A model generated the notes under the pieces. The model was not told the DNA's origin and did not search any database. It was given only the letters and a program-made list of their open reading frames with translations. The position numbers and the translations under genes are program-made. Shown piece by piece: positions 27,231 through 37,028 of a DNA stretch of 64,000 bases. The stretch is from assembly GCF_014837175.1 (NCBI RefSeq), contig NZ_JACYFR010000002.1, forward strand, positions 1 through 64,000. Reading direction: 5' to 3'. The number at the start of each line of letters is the position of its first letter. Within the stretch, counting starts at the first letter, position 1. The stretch comes from Cellulomonas sp. JH27-2. Its GTDB lineage: Bacteria > Actinomycetota > Actinomycetes > Actinomycetales > Cellulomonadaceae.

Positions 27231-28547
27231 GTGAACGATCTGCTCTATGTCAACGGCGGGACGCCCCTGCGGGGCGAGATCACGGTCAGGGGGGCCAAGA
27301 ACTTCGTCTCGAAGGCGATGGTCGCGGCGCTCCTGGGCGAGACGCCCAGCGTGCTGCGCAACGTCCCCCAGATCCGGGACGTCGCCGTGGTGACCGGTCT
27401 GCTCGAGCTGCACGGCGTGAAGGTCGACGCCGACGCCAAGGGTGGCACCCTGCACCTCGACCCGACTGACGTGGAGTCGGCGCACGTCGCCGACATCGAC
27501 GCGCACGCCGGGTCCAGCCGCATCCCCATCCTGTTCTGCGGGCCGCTGCTGCACCGCCTCGGGGAGGCGTTCATCCCCGACCTGGGGGGCTGCCGGATCG
27601 GCGACCGGCCGATCAACTACCACCTCGACATCCTGCGCCAGTTCGGCGCCGTCGTGGACAAGACCCACAACGGCATCCACATCAGAGCGCCTCACCGTCT
27701 GCAAGGCACCAAGATCGCGCTCCCGTACCCGAGCGTCGGCGCCACCGAGCAGCTGCTGCTGACCGCGGTGCGTGCCGAGGGCATCACCGAGCTGTCCAAC
27801 GCGGCGATCGAGCCCGAGATCATGGATCTCATCAACGTGCTGCAGAAGATGGGCGCGATCATCTCGGTCGACACCGACCGCGTGATCCGGATCGAGGGCG
27901 TCGACCGCCTCGAGGGCTACCAGCACACGTCGCTGTCCGACCGCATCGAGGCGGCGTCCTGGGCCTCGGCCGCGCTGTCGACGGGCGGGGACATCTACGT
28001 ACGCGGCGCCACGCAGCCGGAGATGACCACGTTCCTCAACACCTACCGCAAGGTGGGTGGCGAGTTCCGGGTCGACGACGACGGCATCCGGTTCTGGCAC
28101 CCGGGCGGCGACCTGCGCTCCATCCAGCTCGAGACGGACGTGCACCCGGGTTTCATGACGGACTGGCAGCAGCCGCTCGTCGTCGCGCTCACGCAGGCCA
28201 AGGGCCTGTCGATCGTCCACGAGACGGTGTACGAGAACCGATTCGGGTTCACCGACGCGCTCGTCGGGATGGGCGCCACCATCCAGGTCTACAAGGAGTG
28301 CCTGGGTGGCCGGCCGTGCCGGTTCGGGCAGCGCAACTTCTACCACTCCGCCGTCATCAGCGGCCCGACGCCGCTGGCCGCGGCCGACATCGAGGTTCCC
28401 GACCTGCGGGGCGGCTTCTCCCACCTCATCGCGGCGCTGACCGCCAAGGGCACCTCGTCGGTGCGCGGGATCAGCCTGATCGACCGCGGGTACGAGCACT
28501 TCACCGACAAGCTCGAGGCGCTCGGCGCGGAGTTCGGTCGCGACTGA
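27231..28547 (+). CDS. murA: UDP-N-acetylglucosamine 1-carboxyvinyltransferase
   Basis: The protein has 438 aa from GTG 27231. It transfers enolpyruvate from PEP to UDP-GlcNAc, the first committed step of peptidoglycan synthesis. The PEP-binding pair K23-N24 (GAKN) is present. The catalytic loop reads DLGGCRIGDRP with Cys121, the fosfomycin target. Mycobacteria have Asp at this position. The stretch RIPILFCGPLLHRLGEAF replaces the usual MRASILVLGPL segment, which marks a divergent MurA subgroup. The upstream 119 bp contain no clear -10. It is probably monocistronic or followed by plsC. Confidence 0.9.
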   Translation: MNDLLYVNGGTPLRGEITVRGAKNFVSKAMVAALLGETPSVLRNVPQIRDVAVVTGLLELHGVKVDADAKGGTLHLDPTDVESAHVADIDAHAGSSRIPILFCGPLLHRLGEAFIPDLGGCRIGDRPINYHLDILRQFGAVVDKTHNGIHIRAPHRLQGTKIALPYPSVGATEQLLLTAVRAEGITELSNAAIEPEIMDLINVLQKMGAIISVDTDRVIRIEGVDRLEGYQHTSLSDRIEAASWASAALSTGGDIYVRGATQPEMTTFLNTYRKVGGEFRVDDDGIRFWHPGGDLRSIQLETDVHPGFMTDWQQPLVVALTQAKGLSIVHETVYENRFGFTDALVGMGATIQVYKECLGGRPCRFGQRNFYHSAVISGPTPLAAADIEVPDLRGGFSHLIAALTAKGTSSVRGISLIDRGYEHFTDKLEALGAEFGRD

Positions 28548-28595
28548 TCCGGACATCGCAGGCGAGCCGCGGACGGGGGGCCACGGGTCAGCGGG

Positions 28596-28601
28596 TAGCA
28601 T
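28596..28601 (+). promoter_or_regulatory. Leaderless -10 for the acyltransferase gene
   Basis: TAGCAT fits TANNNT and ends 8 bases before the GTG start at 28610. Confidence 0.4.
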
Positions 28602-28609
28602 CGGCTCCC

Positions 28610-29374
28610 GTGCATTCGCCCGCCCGATCCAACCGTGCCTACCGCAACGTCGCGCGCATCCTGCGCCCGATCCTCCTGGTCGTGACCAAGCGCGACTGGC
28701 ACGGGGCGGAGAACCTGCCGACCGACCGAGGGTTCATCGTCGCCTCGAACCACATGACCAACGTCGACCCCATCACGTTCGCCCACTACCTGTGGGACAA
28801 CGGGTTCGCCCCCAAGATCCTGGCGAAGTCCAGCCTCTTCAAGGTGCCCGTCGTGGGGGGAGTCCTGCGCGGGACCGGCCAGATCCCCGTCTACCGCAAC
28901 TCGGCCGCGGCTGCTGACTCGCTGTCCGCGGCCGTCGCCGCGATCGCAGAGGGCGAGTGCGTCGCGGTGTTCCCCGAGGGGACGCTGACGCGCGAGCCCG
29001 ACCTGTGGCCCATGGCCGGCAAGACGGGTGTGGCGCGCCTGGCGCTCACCACCCGCGCACCGGTCATCCCGCTCGCGCAGTGGGGGGCGCAGGACCTGCT
29101 GGGGCGTTACAAGAAGCTGCTCAAGCCGATCCCGCCCAAGAAGGTCACCGTGGTCACGGGCCCGCCCGTCGACCTCGACGACCTCTACGGACGGCCGCTC
29201 GACAGCGCGACCCTGCGTGAGGCCACGGACCGCGTGATGGACGCGATCACCGCCCTGCTCGAGGGGGTCCGTGGTGAGAAGGCCCCCACCGCCCGATACG
29301 ACATGCGCAAGCCCGTCCCGCCCGGCCAGGACCGGGTCGGCGGGGACCACGCGACGAAGCCGGAGCTCCCGTGA
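28610..29374 (+). CDS. PlsC-type 1-acylglycerol-3-phosphate acyltransferase
   Basis: The protein has 254 aa. The acyltransferase motifs are NHMTNVD (the H-x4-D catalytic pair), a GQIPVYR block and FPEGTLTR, then PVIPLAQWG. This enzyme makes phosphatidic acid at the inner leaflet. It overlaps gpsA (GTGA at 29371-29374), which makes the glycerol-3-phosphate backbone, so the two form a phospholipid-precursor operon. The C-terminal ~40 residues are disordered. The GTG start is supported by the upstream leaderless -10. Confidence 0.9.
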   Translation: MHSPARSNRAYRNVARILRPILLVVTKRDWHGAENLPTDRGFIVASNHMTNVDPITFAHYLWDNGFAPKILAKSSLFKVPVVGGVLRGTGQIPVYRNSAAAADSLSAAVAAIAEGECVAVFPEGTLTREPDLWPMAGKTGVARLALTTRAPVIPLAQWGAQDLLGRYKKLLKPIPPKKVTVVTGPPVDLDDLYGRPLDSATLREATDRVMDAITALLEGVRGEKAPTARYDMRKPVPPGQDRVGGDHATKPELP

Positions 29375-30411
29375 CCGCCGACCGCGACCCCGTCGCCACG
29401 TCCGACCATCCCCTGCGGGCCGCCGTGCTCGGCGCCGGCAGCTGGGGCACCACCTTCGCGGCCGTCATGGCCGACGCGGGCTGTCAGGTGACGGTGTGGG
29501 GGCGCGACGAGAAGGTGTGCCGCCAGATCGCCCAGGAGCGGCGCAACGAGCGGTACGTCCCAGGCGTCGAGCTGCCCGCGGGCATCGCCGCGACGACGGA
29601 CGCGGCCGAGGCGGTGCGCGACGCGGACCTCGTCGTCATCGCGGTGCCGTCGCAGAGCGCGCGGGCCACGCTGGAGCCGTTGCGCGGCGCGATCCGCCCG
29701 GACGCTGTGGCCGTCTCGCTCATGAAGGGCGTCGAGCTCGGGACGGACCGGCGCATGAGCCAGGTGGTCGCCGAGTCGCTCGGCATCGCACCCGAGCGCG
29801 TCGCCGTCGTCTCGGGCCCGAACCTGGCCAAGGAGATCGCGCACCGTCAGCCCACCGCCACCGTCGTCGCCGCCACGGACGACGAGACCGCGCAGCTCGT
29901 CGCGCGGGCCTGCGCGTCGTCGTACTTCCGCCCGTACACCAACGACGACGTGGTCGGCGTAGAGCTGTGCGGCGCCGTGAAGAACATCATCGCGCTGGCC
30001 GTCGGCATCTCGCAGGGGCGTGGCCTGGGCTTCAACACCATGGCGACGATCATCACGCGCGGCCTCGTCGAGATCACGCGCCTGGGCCTGGCCCTGGGTG
30101 CCGACGCGGACACGTTCCCCGGCCTGGCGGGCATGGGCGACCTGATGGCGACGTGCGCGTCCCCCGACTCGCGCAACCACACGCTCGGCAACCACATCGG
30201 TCAGGGCATGACGCTCGAGGAGGCCGTCGCCGCGACGGGCGGCACCGCCGAGGGCGTGAAGTCGAGCCGTTCGGTGCTGGAGCTCGCGGACTCCTTGGGC
30301 GTCGAGATGCCCATCACGCACGCGGTGGTCCGCGTCCTGCACGAGGGGCTGCCCGTCGACGACCTGGCGGCACTGCTCCTTGCGCGCCCCCACAAGGCCG
30401 AGGGCGTCTAG
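29371..30411 (+). CDS. gpsA: Glycerol-3-phosphate dehydrogenase [NAD(P)+]
   Basis: The protein has 346 aa. The N-terminal Rossmann motif is VLGAGSWGTTFA. The substrate domain has SGPNLAKEIA, the catalytic lysine region CGAVKNIIALAVG and a C-terminal GTAEGVKSS. It reduces dihydroxyacetone phosphate to sn-glycerol-3-phosphate for phospholipids. The short disordered N-terminus (12 aa) precedes the domain. Its stop shares the palindrome CTAG with the stop of the convergent PLP enzyme gene. Confidence 0.96.
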   Translation: MTADRDPVATSDHPLRAAVLGAGSWGTTFAAVMADAGCQVTVWGRDEKVCRQIAQERRNERYVPGVELPAGIAATTDAAEAVRDADLVVIAVPSQSARATLEPLRGAIRPDAVAVSLMKGVELGTDRRMSQVVAESLGIAPERVAVVSGPNLAKEIAHRQPTATVVAATDDETAQLVARACASSYFRPYTNDDVVGVELCGAVKNIIALAVGISQGRGLGFNTMATIITRGLVEITRLGLALGADADTFPGLAGMGDLMATCASPDSRNHTLGNHIGQGMTLEEAVAATGGTAEGVKSSRSVLELADSLGVEMPITHAVVRVLHEGLPVDDLAALLLARPHKAEGV

Positions 30412-31559
30412 CGGACGCTCGCGTCGAGGGCCGCCGAGAGGTCGGCCCACAGGTCGTCGACGTCCTCGATCCCGACCGACAGCCGCAGCAGGTCGTCGGG
30501 GACGGTGAGCGACTCCGTCGCGAACCGGCGGCGTCGCTCCATGCTGGACTCCACGCCGCCCAGGCTCGTGGCGGGTACCCACAGGCGCACGGCGTCGACG
30601 ACCGCGTCGGCCGCCGAGGCGCCGCCGTGCGGGCGCAGGCCGATGATCGCGCCGAACCCGTCCATGAGCCGCGCCGCGCGCTCGTGGCCCGGGTCGTCGG
30701 GCAGGCTGGGGTGCCGGACCGCGGCCACCGCAGGGTGCGACGACAGACGCCGGGCGAGCTCGGCGGCGTTCGCCTGCGCGCGCTCGACCCGCAGGGCCAG
30801 CGTCCGCACGCCGCGCAGCGCGAGCCACACCTCGAACGGCCCGGCGATCGAGCCGTGCAGGGTCCGGTACGCGTGCAGGCGGGTGTGCAGGTCGTCGTCG
30901 TCGGACAGCGCCGCGCCCAGCACCACGTCGCTGTGCCCGGCCAGGTACTTCGTCACGGAGTGGATCACCACGTCGGCGCCGAGCGTCAGCGGACGCTGGA
31001 CCAGCGGGGTCGCGAACGTGTTGTCGACGCCCACCAGGGCGCCGGCGGCGTGCGCGGCCTCGATCAGCACCGGCAGGTCCGCGACCTCGAGCATGGGGTT
31101 GGTCGGCGACTCGATCCACAGCATCGACGTGCCGGGCAGCGCCGCGAGCACTGCGTCCGTGTCGTCGATGTCGACCAGCACCACCTCGACGCCCTCGCGC
31201 TGCGCCAGGTCCGCCGCGTAGCCGAGGGTGACCTGGTAGCAGTGCCGCGGCAGCACCAGGCGGCCGCCCGGGGGGACCAGCGAGAACGCGGCAGCGATGG
31301 ACGCCATGCCCGAGCCGAACACGAGGGCGGGATGGCGCGAGCGCTCGAGCTCGCCGAGGACCTGCTCGAAGGGGTGCCACGAGGCCGAGTCGATGCGGCC
31401 GTACAGCAGCTCGCCGGGCGCCGGCTCGCCGGACGAGACGTTGGTGGAGGTGAGCACGACCGGCGGGTTGACCGGGCCGCCCTGCTCGCGGGCCGGACGG
31501 CCCGATGCGACGGTGACGGTGGCGGGGGAGAGGGCGGGTGACGGGAACTCGTGGCTCAC
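30408..31559 (-). CDS. Transsulfuration-type PLP enzyme (cystathionine gamma-synthase/lyase family)
   Basis: The protein has 383 aa, Cys/Met-metabolism PLP family, fold type I. The Schiff-base lysine is Lys204 in SVTKYLAGHSD, and the preceding WIESPTNP, VDNTFATP and FGSGMASI motifs bind PLP. The usual YSRxxNPT motif is replaced by LLYGRIDSASWHPFE, so the substrate preference may differ from classic MetB/MetC. It converts cysteine, homocysteine or homoserine derivatives, and the exact reaction cannot be assigned. It is convergent with gpsA (4-bp overlap) and starts 83 bp from ddl on the other strand. Confidence 0.85.
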   Translation of the reverse strand: MSHEFPSPALSPATVTVASGRPAREQGGPVNPPVVLTSTNVSSGEPAPGELLYGRIDSASWHPFEQVLGELERSRHPALVFGSGMASIAAAFSLVPPGGRLVLPRHCYQVTLGYAADLAQREGVEVVLVDIDDTDAVLAALPGTSMLWIESPTNPMLEVADLPVLIEAAHAAGALVGVDNTFATPLVQRPLTLGADVVIHSVTKYLAGHSDVVLGAALSDDDDLHTRLHAYRTLHGSIAGPFEVWLALRGVRTLALRVERAQANAAELARRLSSHPAVAAVRHPSLPDDPGHERAARLMDGFGAIIGLRPHGGASAADAVVDAVRLWVPATSLGGVESSMERRRRFATESLTVPDDLLRLSVGIEDVDDLWADLSAALDASVR

Positions 31560-31628
31560 GGCAGCAGGTTACGACCCCGACGGGTACCCCGGTGACAGGC
31601 GAGGCGCCGCAGCGGGTGACGCGCCAGG

Positions 31629-31634
31629 TAGGGT
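31629..31634 (+). promoter_or_regulatory. Leaderless -10 for ddl
   Basis: TAGGGT fits TANNNT and ends 8 bases before the ATG at 31643. Confidence 0.4.
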
Positions 31635-31642
31635 CGTGGCCG

Positions 31643-32836
<1,194 letters not shown>

Positions 32837-32843
32837 CACAGCC

Positions 32844-33323
32844 TCAGAGGCAGGAGCGCTGCTTGTCCGTCCGCGAGACGGCGGCGCCCAGGTCGATAAG
32901 CAACGACGTGGAGTGCTGCTTGCGGACCGACTCCGGGACCTCGACCTCGACGGCGGGGACGCGCCCGTAGGTGACGAACGTCGCAGGCCCGTCCTCGGTG
33001 TCCGAGTCGCCCTGCGTGATGACCCAGTCGACGCTGGTGCCGTTCGACCCCTCGACCGTGGTGCAGCGGTCGGTCGTGGGGGCCAGCGGTTCCACGCCGC
33101 AGCGCAGCACGATGGCGGAACCCGGCTCGCCCCACGCCGTCGTCGCCTGGGCGTTCGTGTCGTGCCTGGCGAGCCCGCTGAGCTCGTCGGGCGTCGCCAG
33201 GACCACGTCCGCGCAGACGGGGTCGGTGGCGTGCGGCGCCGCGGTGGTCGGGACGGTCTGCGCGCACCCGGCGAGCCCGAGCGCCGTCGCGGCCAGGATC
33301 ACGGCCGTTGCTCGTCTGCGCAC
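32844..33323 (-). CDS. DUF3515 family lipoprotein
   Basis: The protein has 159 aa. The signal peptide with lipobox LAGC (Cys20) indicates a lipoprotein. The DUF3515 domain follows, with CADVVLATPDELSGL near its start. The function is unknown. In actinobacteria DUF3515 genes sit next to ddl and thiL, and that position is kept here (convergent with ddl, divergent from thiL). A role in the envelope is plausible but not shown. Confidence 0.88.
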   Translation of the reverse strand: MRRRATAVILAATALGLAGCAQTVPTTAAPHATDPVCADVVLATPDELSGLARHDTNAQATTAWGEPGSAIVLRCGVEPLAPTTDRCTTVEGSNGTSVDWVITQGDSDTEDGPATFVTYGRVPAVEVEVPESVRKQHSTSLLIDLGAAVSRTDKQRSCL

Positions 33324-33405
33324 CCGACCACGGTATCCCGGGCCGGGTCCCGCGCCGGACCGGCAGCGCTGTGACGCTCGTCGTCACCGCCCGCAGCGCC
33401 TCGAC

Positions 33406-33411
33406 TAGCGT
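33406..33411 (+). promoter_or_regulatory. Leaderless -10 for thiL
   Basis: TAGCGT fits TANNNT and ends 7 bases before the GTG at 33419. Confidence 0.4.
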
Positions 33412-33418
33412 GACGTCC

Positions 33419-34399
33419 GTGAACCACGAGCCCGTCGTCGCGGACCTGTCCGAGCAGGAGCTCCTGGCCCGGATCTTCCCGCTGCTGCCCCCGGGGGACG
33501 CGACGATCGTCGCGCCGGGCGACGACGCGGCGGTCGTGCGTGCGGGGGACGGCCGGTTCGTCGTGACGACCGACGTCCTGGTCGAGGACCGGCACTTCCG
33601 GCGGGCCTGGTCGTCGGGCGTGGACGTCGGCGCGCGCGCGGCCGTGCAGAACCTGGCCGACGTCGCGGCGATGGGGGCCCGGCCGACGTCGGTCGTGGTC
33701 GCGCTGGTGCTGCCGGGTGACCTCGAGGTGACCTGGGTCGAGGGGTTCGCCCGCGGGCTCGCGCAGGTCTGTGCGCCCCTGGGGGTAGGGGTCGTGGGCG
33801 GCGACCTGTCCGGTGGTCCGCTCGTGGTCGCGTCCGTCGCGGCGCACGGCGACCTCGAGGGTCGAGCGCCCGTGCTGCGGTCGGGGGCGCGCCCGGGCGA
33901 CGTCGTCGCGCACGCCGGCACGCTGGGCCGGTCGGCGGCCGGGCTCGCGCTGCTGGCCGCGGGCCGGGCAGGGCCCGACGACGAGGCGCTGGTGGCCACC
34001 TACCGACGCCCGGTGTCCCCGCTGGCCTCCGGGCCGGAAGCGGCGCGGGCGGGGGCGACCGCGATGCTCGACGTCTCCGACGGCCTGCTGCGCGACGCGG
34101 GCCGGCTCGCCGCCGCGAGCGGTGTGGTCGTGGAGCTCGACGACCCCGCACGCACGCTGCACGCGGACCACGCGGCCGTCGCCGGCGTCGCCGACAGGCT
34201 CGGACGTGACCCGTGGGACTGGGTGCTCGCCGGCGGTGAGGACCACGGCCTCCTGGCGACGTTCCCCGCGGGCACGGACCTGCCGCCCGGGTTTCGCGTG
34301 CTCGGGCGTGTGCGCGAGCCGCGCGGCGAGCAGCCGGGCGTCCGGGTCGACGGCCGGCACCCGACCGAGCGACCCGGCTGGGACCACTTCGCCGGATGA
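33419..34399 (+). CDS. thiL: Thiamine-monophosphate kinase
   Basis: The protein has 326 aa. It phosphorylates thiamine monophosphate to the active diphosphate. Family motifs are GDDAAVV near residue 35, TTDVLVEDRHF, the metal-binding VGGDLSGGP and LDVSDGLLRDAGRL, and the late GGEDHGLLATF. The GTG start gives VNHEPVVADLSEQELL. The gene stops 13 bp before the convergent GNAT gene. Confidence 0.95.
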   Translation: MNHEPVVADLSEQELLARIFPLLPPGDATIVAPGDDAAVVRAGDGRFVVTTDVLVEDRHFRRAWSSGVDVGARAAVQNLADVAAMGARPTSVVVALVLPGDLEVTWVEGFARGLAQVCAPLGVGVVGGDLSGGPLVVASVAAHGDLEGRAPVLRSGARPGDVVAHAGTLGRSAAGLALLAAGRAGPDDEALVATYRRPVSPLASGPEAARAGATAMLDVSDGLLRDAGRLAAASGVVVELDDPARTLHADHAAVAGVADRLGRDPWDWVLAGGEDHGLLATFPAGTDLPPGFRVLGRVREPRGEQPGVRVDGRHPTERPGWDHFAG

Positions 34400-34412
34400 G
34401 CGCGGTGCGGCG

Positions 34413-34937
34413 TCAGTTGCGCCGGTACCGCACCTCGAGCAGCTCGGCGCCGCCCACCTCGTCGTAGCGCTCGACGCCGTCGGCCTGGAAGCCGTGGCGG
34501 CGGTAGAAGTGGCGGGCCCGGTCGTTGTCGGCCAGCACCCACAGCGTCAGGTGCGTCGACTCGCCCGTCTCGCTGATCACGGTGCGCATGAGCTCGCGCG
34601 CGACGCCGTGCCCCCAGATGCCGGGGTCGAGGTAGATCGAGTAGATCTCCCGGTCCGCGCGCCGTGCGTCCTCGTCGCGGCTGGGACCGACGGAGACGAA
34701 ACCGACGAGGCGCTGGTTCGCCGACGCGATCCACGTCGTGACACCGTCCTGCGGCCCTCGTTCCAGGTGCTGCTTCCAGCGACGCCCCCAGTCCTGGGCG
34801 TCCAGTCCGGCGAGGTGGTCGGCGGGCACGATGTCCGCGTAGGCCTCCTGCCAGGAGCGCACGTGGACCTGGGCGATGGCGTCGGCGTCCTGAGGTGCGG
34901 CGACCCGGATCGTCACCTCGTCGAGCTGCTCGGTCAT
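34413..34937 (-). CDS. GNAT family N-acetyltransferase
   Basis: The protein has 174 aa from ATG 34937. The GNAT core runs from about 8 to 170. Motif A is YLDPGIWGHGVARELM, with the acetyl-CoA pyrophosphate loop, and the C-terminal NDRARHFYRRHGFQADG completes motif B. The early AIAQVHVRSWQEAYADIVP is typical of a subgroup with small-molecule or toxin substrates. The substrate is unknown. It lies downstream of rpmB, separated by a strong terminator. Confidence 0.88.
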   Translation of the reverse strand: MTEQLDEVTIRVAAPQDADAIAQVHVRSWQEAYADIVPADHLAGLDAQDWGRRWKQHLERGPQDGVTTWIASANQRLVGFVSVGPSRDEDARRADREIYSIYLDPGIWGHGVARELMRTVISETGESTHLTLWVLADNDRARHFYRRHGFQADGVERYDEVGGAELLEVRYRRN

Positions 34938-34970
34938 GGACCTCACGATGCCACATCGGACAGACATGAC

Positions 34971-35002
34971 GAAGGCCCGCAAGATGAACCTTGCGGGCCT
35001 TC
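34971..35002 (-). terminator. Terminator after rpmB
   Basis: A perfect 13-bp inverted repeat: GAAGGCCCGCAAG (34971-34983), a 6-nt loop, and its exact complement at 34990-35002. It lies 17 bp after the rpmB stop and shields the GNAT gene. Confidence 0.8.
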
Positions 35003-35019
35003 GTCGAAGCGTCCGGTGA

Positions 35020-35211
35020 TCAGACCGCGCGCTGCACCTTGCCGGCCTTCAGGCACGAGGTGCACACGTTGAGGCGCTTGGGCGTACCCGCGACGACGGC
35101 ACGCACGCGCTGGATGTTCGGGTTCCAGCGCCGCTTCGTGCGCACGTGCGAGTGCGAGATGCTGTGCCCGAAGCTCGGGCCCTTGGCGCAGACGTCGCAG
35201 TTGGCAGCCAC
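35020..35211 (-). CDS. rpmB: 50S ribosomal protein L28
   Basis: The protein has 63 aa from GTG 35211, preceded by the strong AGGAGAAG ribosome-binding site. It has two CxxC pairs (CDVC near the start, CTSC near the end), the zinc-binding C+ form of L28. The family block GHSISHSHVRTKRRWNPNIQ is intact. Actinobacteria often carry a second, zinc-free paralogue under Zur control elsewhere. The leader just upstream forms alternative hairpins. It is divergent from fakA. Confidence 0.95.
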   Translation of the reverse strand: MAANCDVCAKGPSFGHSISHSHVRTKRRWNPNIQRVRAVVAGTPKRLNVCTSCLKAGKVQRAV

Positions 35212-35230
35212 GGTCTTCTCCTGTTTGTCT

Positions 35231-35258
35231 CTCGGTCCGGGACCGAGGGGTCGGTCCC
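35231..35258 (-). promoter_or_regulatory. Mutually exclusive hairpins in the rpmB leader
   Basis: On the minus strand GGGACCGA-CCCC-TCGGTCCC forms an 8-bp hairpin (35258-35239). The same TCGGTCC arm can instead pair with the next segment as CTCGGTCC-C-GGACCGAG (35247-35231). The two folds exclude each other and end 19 nt before the rpmB start, close to its ribosome-binding site. Confidence 0.5.
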
Positions 35259-35516
35259 GATGCATACGGTCACGCCGCGGACGGCGAAGCTTGTTCCGGG
35301 CGCGCACGCCGAGGGCCGTAGTCCGGGATCTCGTGATGGATCCTGTGATCGGATGCGGGCCGAGCAGACGATGTCCGCGCGCCTCAGGTACCCGAAGTCC
35401 TCCGGGCAACCGGTCAAGACTAGCCCATGGCCCCTCGGCACCCCAAATGTCGGTGGGATGAGGCAAGGTGTGGGGCGGGATCGGTGGGAGTGAGATCGGG
35501 TGTGAGAGCGGAGCGC

Positions 35517-37025
35517 ATGGGCGATCGCAGGGAGAACGACGACGAGCGCGTCGTCGGCGGCCAGGTCGACGCGGGCGTGGTGCGTGCCTGGGTGCACGGG
35601 GCGCTCGGCGGTCTTCGAGCCGCACGCGAGCGCATCGACGCCGTGAACGTCTTCCCGGTGGCGGACTCCGACACCGGCACCAACGTGCTGCTGACCGTCA
35701 CCGGCGGCGTCGAGCTCGCGGACCAGGAGCCCGCGGACGCGACCGCCGGCGCGGTCGCTTCCGCCTTCGCTCGAGGCGCGATGCTCGCGGCCCGCGGCAA
35801 CTCGGGGATCATCGTCAGCCAGTACCTGGCGGGCCTGGCGCGGCGGCTCGACGACGGCGCGGCCCCGGCTGACGTCGCGGCCGCGCTCGTGCACGCCGCA
35901 CGAGCGGCGCGCCAGTCCATGACCGACCCGCAGGAGGGCACGGTGCTGACCGTGGCGGACGTCGTCGCGCAGGCGGCGACGACGGCTGCGGACGCGGGCG
36001 CGGACGTGGCGTCGCTCCTGGCCCAGGTGGTGGACGACGCACACCGGTCGCTGGCCACCGTGAGCGCGACCCACCCCGTGCTGCGGCGTGCGCACGTGCT
36101 CGACGCGGGCGCGTGCGCACTGCTGGTGGTCCTCGGTGCGCTGGCGCGTGCCGCCGCCGGCGAGCAGGACGCCGCGCCGGACGTCGACTGGCTACCCGTG
36201 ACGGCGGCGTCCGCCGGCGGCACGGAGACGCTGGTCGGGGGGTCGTTCGAGGTCATGGCGCTGGTGCGCGGCGGCAGCCAGGACCTGGGTTCGGCGCTGC
36301 GACAGGGGCTGGCCGGTGTGGGTGACTCGGTCGCGGTGGTGGGTGCGGACGGCTGGTGGCACGTGCACGTGCACACCGACGACCCGGCGGCGGCGATCGG
36401 CGTCTGTGCCCCGGGGCGGCGCGAGCAGGTCGTCGTGCGTGCGCTGGAGAGCCCGCACGGGCAGGGCGCCGCGGCGGCGGACGACGGCGGGTGGGGGCTC
36501 GTGGTCTGCACGGCGGCACCCGCCCTGTCGCCCTGGTTCGCGGCGGCCGGGGCCGTCGCGGTCGTCGCGTGCCCCGAGGCGCCCGTCACGGCCGAGCACG
36601 TCCTGCGGGCGATCACCGACACGGGAGCACCGCGTACGGTCCTCGTCGACGGCGCGGGCCTGGACGAGGGCGAGCTCGCGGCCGTGCGGGCAGCGCGTGG
36701 CGACAGCGTGACGGTCCTGCCGGCGGGCGACGACGTCCGGGCAGTCGTCGCGACGCTCGCCGTGGTCGGCTCGGTGGCGGGACGGCCCGACGACGCCGGC
36801 GCCGCGGCCCTGGCGCGCGTGCGGGCGGTCGAGCTCGAGGACGTGGCGGGCCTGCCGGCCCGAGCGGCCGAGCTGGCCGGTGACGGCGAGAGCGTCACGG
36901 TGCTGCACCGCGACCCGCTCGGCGACGACGACCGGCGCGAGTTCGAACGCCTGGCGGGCGGGCTCGAGGTCACCTTCGTCGGTCCCGCCGGCCGCGGTCC
37001 CGCTCTCACCGTGGCCAGGGACTGA
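35517..37025 (+). CDS. DAK2 domain protein, FakA-like fatty acid kinase
   Basis: The protein has 502 aa from ATG 35517 (GGAG upstream; GTG 35490 after GGGAG is an alternative). The N-terminal DAK2/DhaL domain has the metal-binding loop NVFPVADSDTGTNV and LAARGNSGIIVSQ. The central and C-terminal parts match the FakA type. With FakB proteins, FakA activates exogenous fatty acids as acyl-phosphates for phospholipid synthesis. The His-rich WWHVHVHTDDP in the middle domain is conserved in the family. The position next to rpmB and recG is typical. The 305-bp divergent spacer to rpmB holds the rpmB leader hairpins and no other clear element. Confidence 0.88.
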   Translation: MGDRRENDDERVVGGQVDAGVVRAWVHGALGGLRAARERIDAVNVFPVADSDTGTNVLLTVTGGVELADQEPADATAGAVASAFARGAMLAARGNSGIIVSQYLAGLARRLDDGAAPADVAAALVHAARAARQSMTDPQEGTVLTVADVVAQAATTAADAGADVASLLAQVVDDAHRSLATVSATHPVLRRAHVLDAGACALLVVLGALARAAAGEQDAAPDVDWLPVTAASAGGTETLVGGSFEVMALVRGGSQDLGSALRQGLAGVGDSVAVVGADGWWHVHVHTDDPAAAIGVCAPGRREQVVVRALESPHGQGAAAADDGGWGLVVCTAAPALSPWFAAAGAVAVVACPEAPVTAEHVLRAITDTGAPRTVLVDGAGLDEGELAAVRAARGDSVTVLPAGDDVRAVVATLAVVGSVAGRPDDAGAAALARVRAVELEDVAGLPARAAELAGDGESVTVLHRDPLGDDDRREFERLAGGLEVTFVGPAGRGPALTVARD

Positions 37026-37028
37026 GCG

